Below are positions 5,872-6,577 of a DNA stretch of 6,577 nucleotides, piece by piece. The notes below the pieces were generated by a model. That model saw only the letters and a program-made list of their open reading frames with translations, did not search any database and was not told the origin of the DNA. Source of the stretch: an uncultured Roseburia sp. (GTDB taxonomy: Bacteria; Bacillota; Clostridia; Lachnospirales; Lachnospiraceae); NCBI GenBank assembly GCA_946055175.1, contig CAMGET010000071.1:1-6577 (forward strand). The letters are read 5' to 3'. Position 1 is the first letter of the stretch. Each line of letters begins with the position of its first letter. Made by a program: the position numbers and the translations under genes.

Positions 5872-6576
5872 CTATAAATCACAATTATTTACGGTACGTG
5901 GGAACGGAATCACGTCACGGATATTTGTCATACCCGTTAAATACATCACGCAGCGTTCAAATCCAAGCCCAAAACCGGCATGTCTTGCGGAACCATACTT
6001 ACGAAGGTCTAAGTAGAATTCATAGTCCTCTTCTTTTAATCCAAGCTCCTTAATTCTTGCAAGAAGCTTGTCATAGTCATCTTCTCTCTGGCTTCCTCCG
6101 ATAATCTCTCCGATACCAGGTACCAGGCAGTCAACTGCAGCAACGGTCTTTCCATCCGGATTCAGTTTCATATAGAATGCCTTAATGTCCTTCGGGTAGT
6201 CTGTTACGAATACCGGGCGCTTGAATACCTGCTCTGTCAGGTAACGTTCATGCTCGGTCTGCAAATCGCAGCCCCATGATACCTTATAATCAAACTTATC
6301 GTTGTTCTTGGATAAAATATCAATTGCTTCTGTATAGGTTACACGGGCAAAATCAGAATTTGCCACATGCTGCAAACGCTCTAATAATCCTTTGTCAATG
6401 AAATTATTAAAGAATGCCATCTCTTCCGGCGCATTCTCTAATACATAATTAATCACATATTTCAACATACTTTCTGCGAGAATCATATCATTCTCTAAGT
6501 CTGCGAATGCAATTTCCGGCTCAATCATCCAGTATTCTGCTTCATGTCGTGTGGTGTTTGAATTCTCTGCACGGAA
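5872..6576 (-). CDS. asnS: Asparaginyl-tRNA synthetase, C-terminal half (5' end outside the window)
   Basis: Class IIb aminoacyl-tRNA synthetase that charges tRNA-Asn with asparagine in the cytoplasm. The window holds the last 234 codons, about half of the normal length of roughly 460; the N-terminal anticodon-binding domain and motif 1 lie beyond the right edge. The visible part opens with motif 2, [21 protein letters not shown], whose FRAE and RHEAE residues bind ATP and the acceptor end. Next come [23 protein letters not shown], typical of AsnRS/AspRS, then [13 protein letters not shown], and motif 3, [28 protein letters not shown], with the ATP-binding arginine. [11 protein letters not shown] and the ending [10 protein letters not shown] favour AsnRS over AspRS. 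The frame is intact to its TAG stop. A terminator follows directly, so no gene in this window is co-transcribed downstream of it. Identity is very secure. Confidence 0.96.
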   Translation of the reverse strand, partial: FRAENSNTTRHEAEYWMIEPEIAFADLENDMILAESMLKYVINYVLENAPEEMAFFNNFIDKGLLERLQHVANSDFARVTYTEAIDILSKNNDKFDYKVSWGCDLQTEHERYLTEQVFKRPVFVTDYPKDIKAFYMKLNPDGKTVAAVDCLVPGIGEIIGGSQREDDYDKLLARIKELGLKEEDYEFYLDLRKYGSARHAGFGLGFERCVMYLTGMTNIRDVIPFPRTVNNCDL

Positions 6577-6577
6577 A

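Noticed and set aside
5664..6053. 129-codon plus-strand open frame
   Set aside because: It crosses the lipoprotein start, the promoter, the asnS terminator and the 3' end of asnS on the opposite strand, so it is a shadow.

Overview
The window looks like chromosomal DNA from a low-GC Gram-positive anaerobe of the class Clostridia, most likely a Lachnospiraceae member. This rests on protein character rather than a search: a single-chain SecD-SecF fusion, a TIGR04086-type membrane protein beside it, an AsnRS ending in NNCDL, strong AGGAGG ribosome sites, and an MBOAT/DHHW acyl-transfer cassette. All genes but one lie on the minus strand. No mobile element, CRISPR array, tRNA or rRNA is visible.

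Layout from left to right. (1) 2-1717, minus: 5'-terminal 572 codons of secDF, cut by the left edge. (2) 1811-2215, minus: a 134-residue four-helix membrane protein of the TIGR04086 type, just upstream of secDF. (3) 2338-2574, plus: a 78-residue conserved-looking small protein, transcribed divergently from a strong extended -10 promoter. It ends inside a near-perfect hairpin (2551-2594) that probably terminates transcription from both sides. (4) 5689 down to 2609, minus: a three-gene operon of a lipoprotein, an MBOAT O-acyltransferase (AlgI/DltB type) and a DHHW-family AlgJ/AlgX-like SGNH protein. The DHHW gene carries an in-frame TAA at codon 84. (5) 5872-6576, minus: the 3' half of asnS, with its own terminator at 5803-5854, cut by the right edge.

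Functionally, SecDF and the TIGR04086 protein belong to Sec-dependent export and membrane biogenesis. The lipoprotein/MBOAT/DHHW operon has the composition of a surface-polymer O-acylation system: the MBOAT protein would move acyl groups across the membrane, and the DHHW protein would transfer them to, or remove them from, an extracytoplasmic glycan. The nonsense codon separates the membrane anchor from the catalytic part of the DHHW protein, so in this genome the cassette is probably crippled, unless the stop is a sequence error. No gene-free stretch exceeds 300 bases; the longest gap (5693-5871) holds the operon promoter and the asnS terminator.
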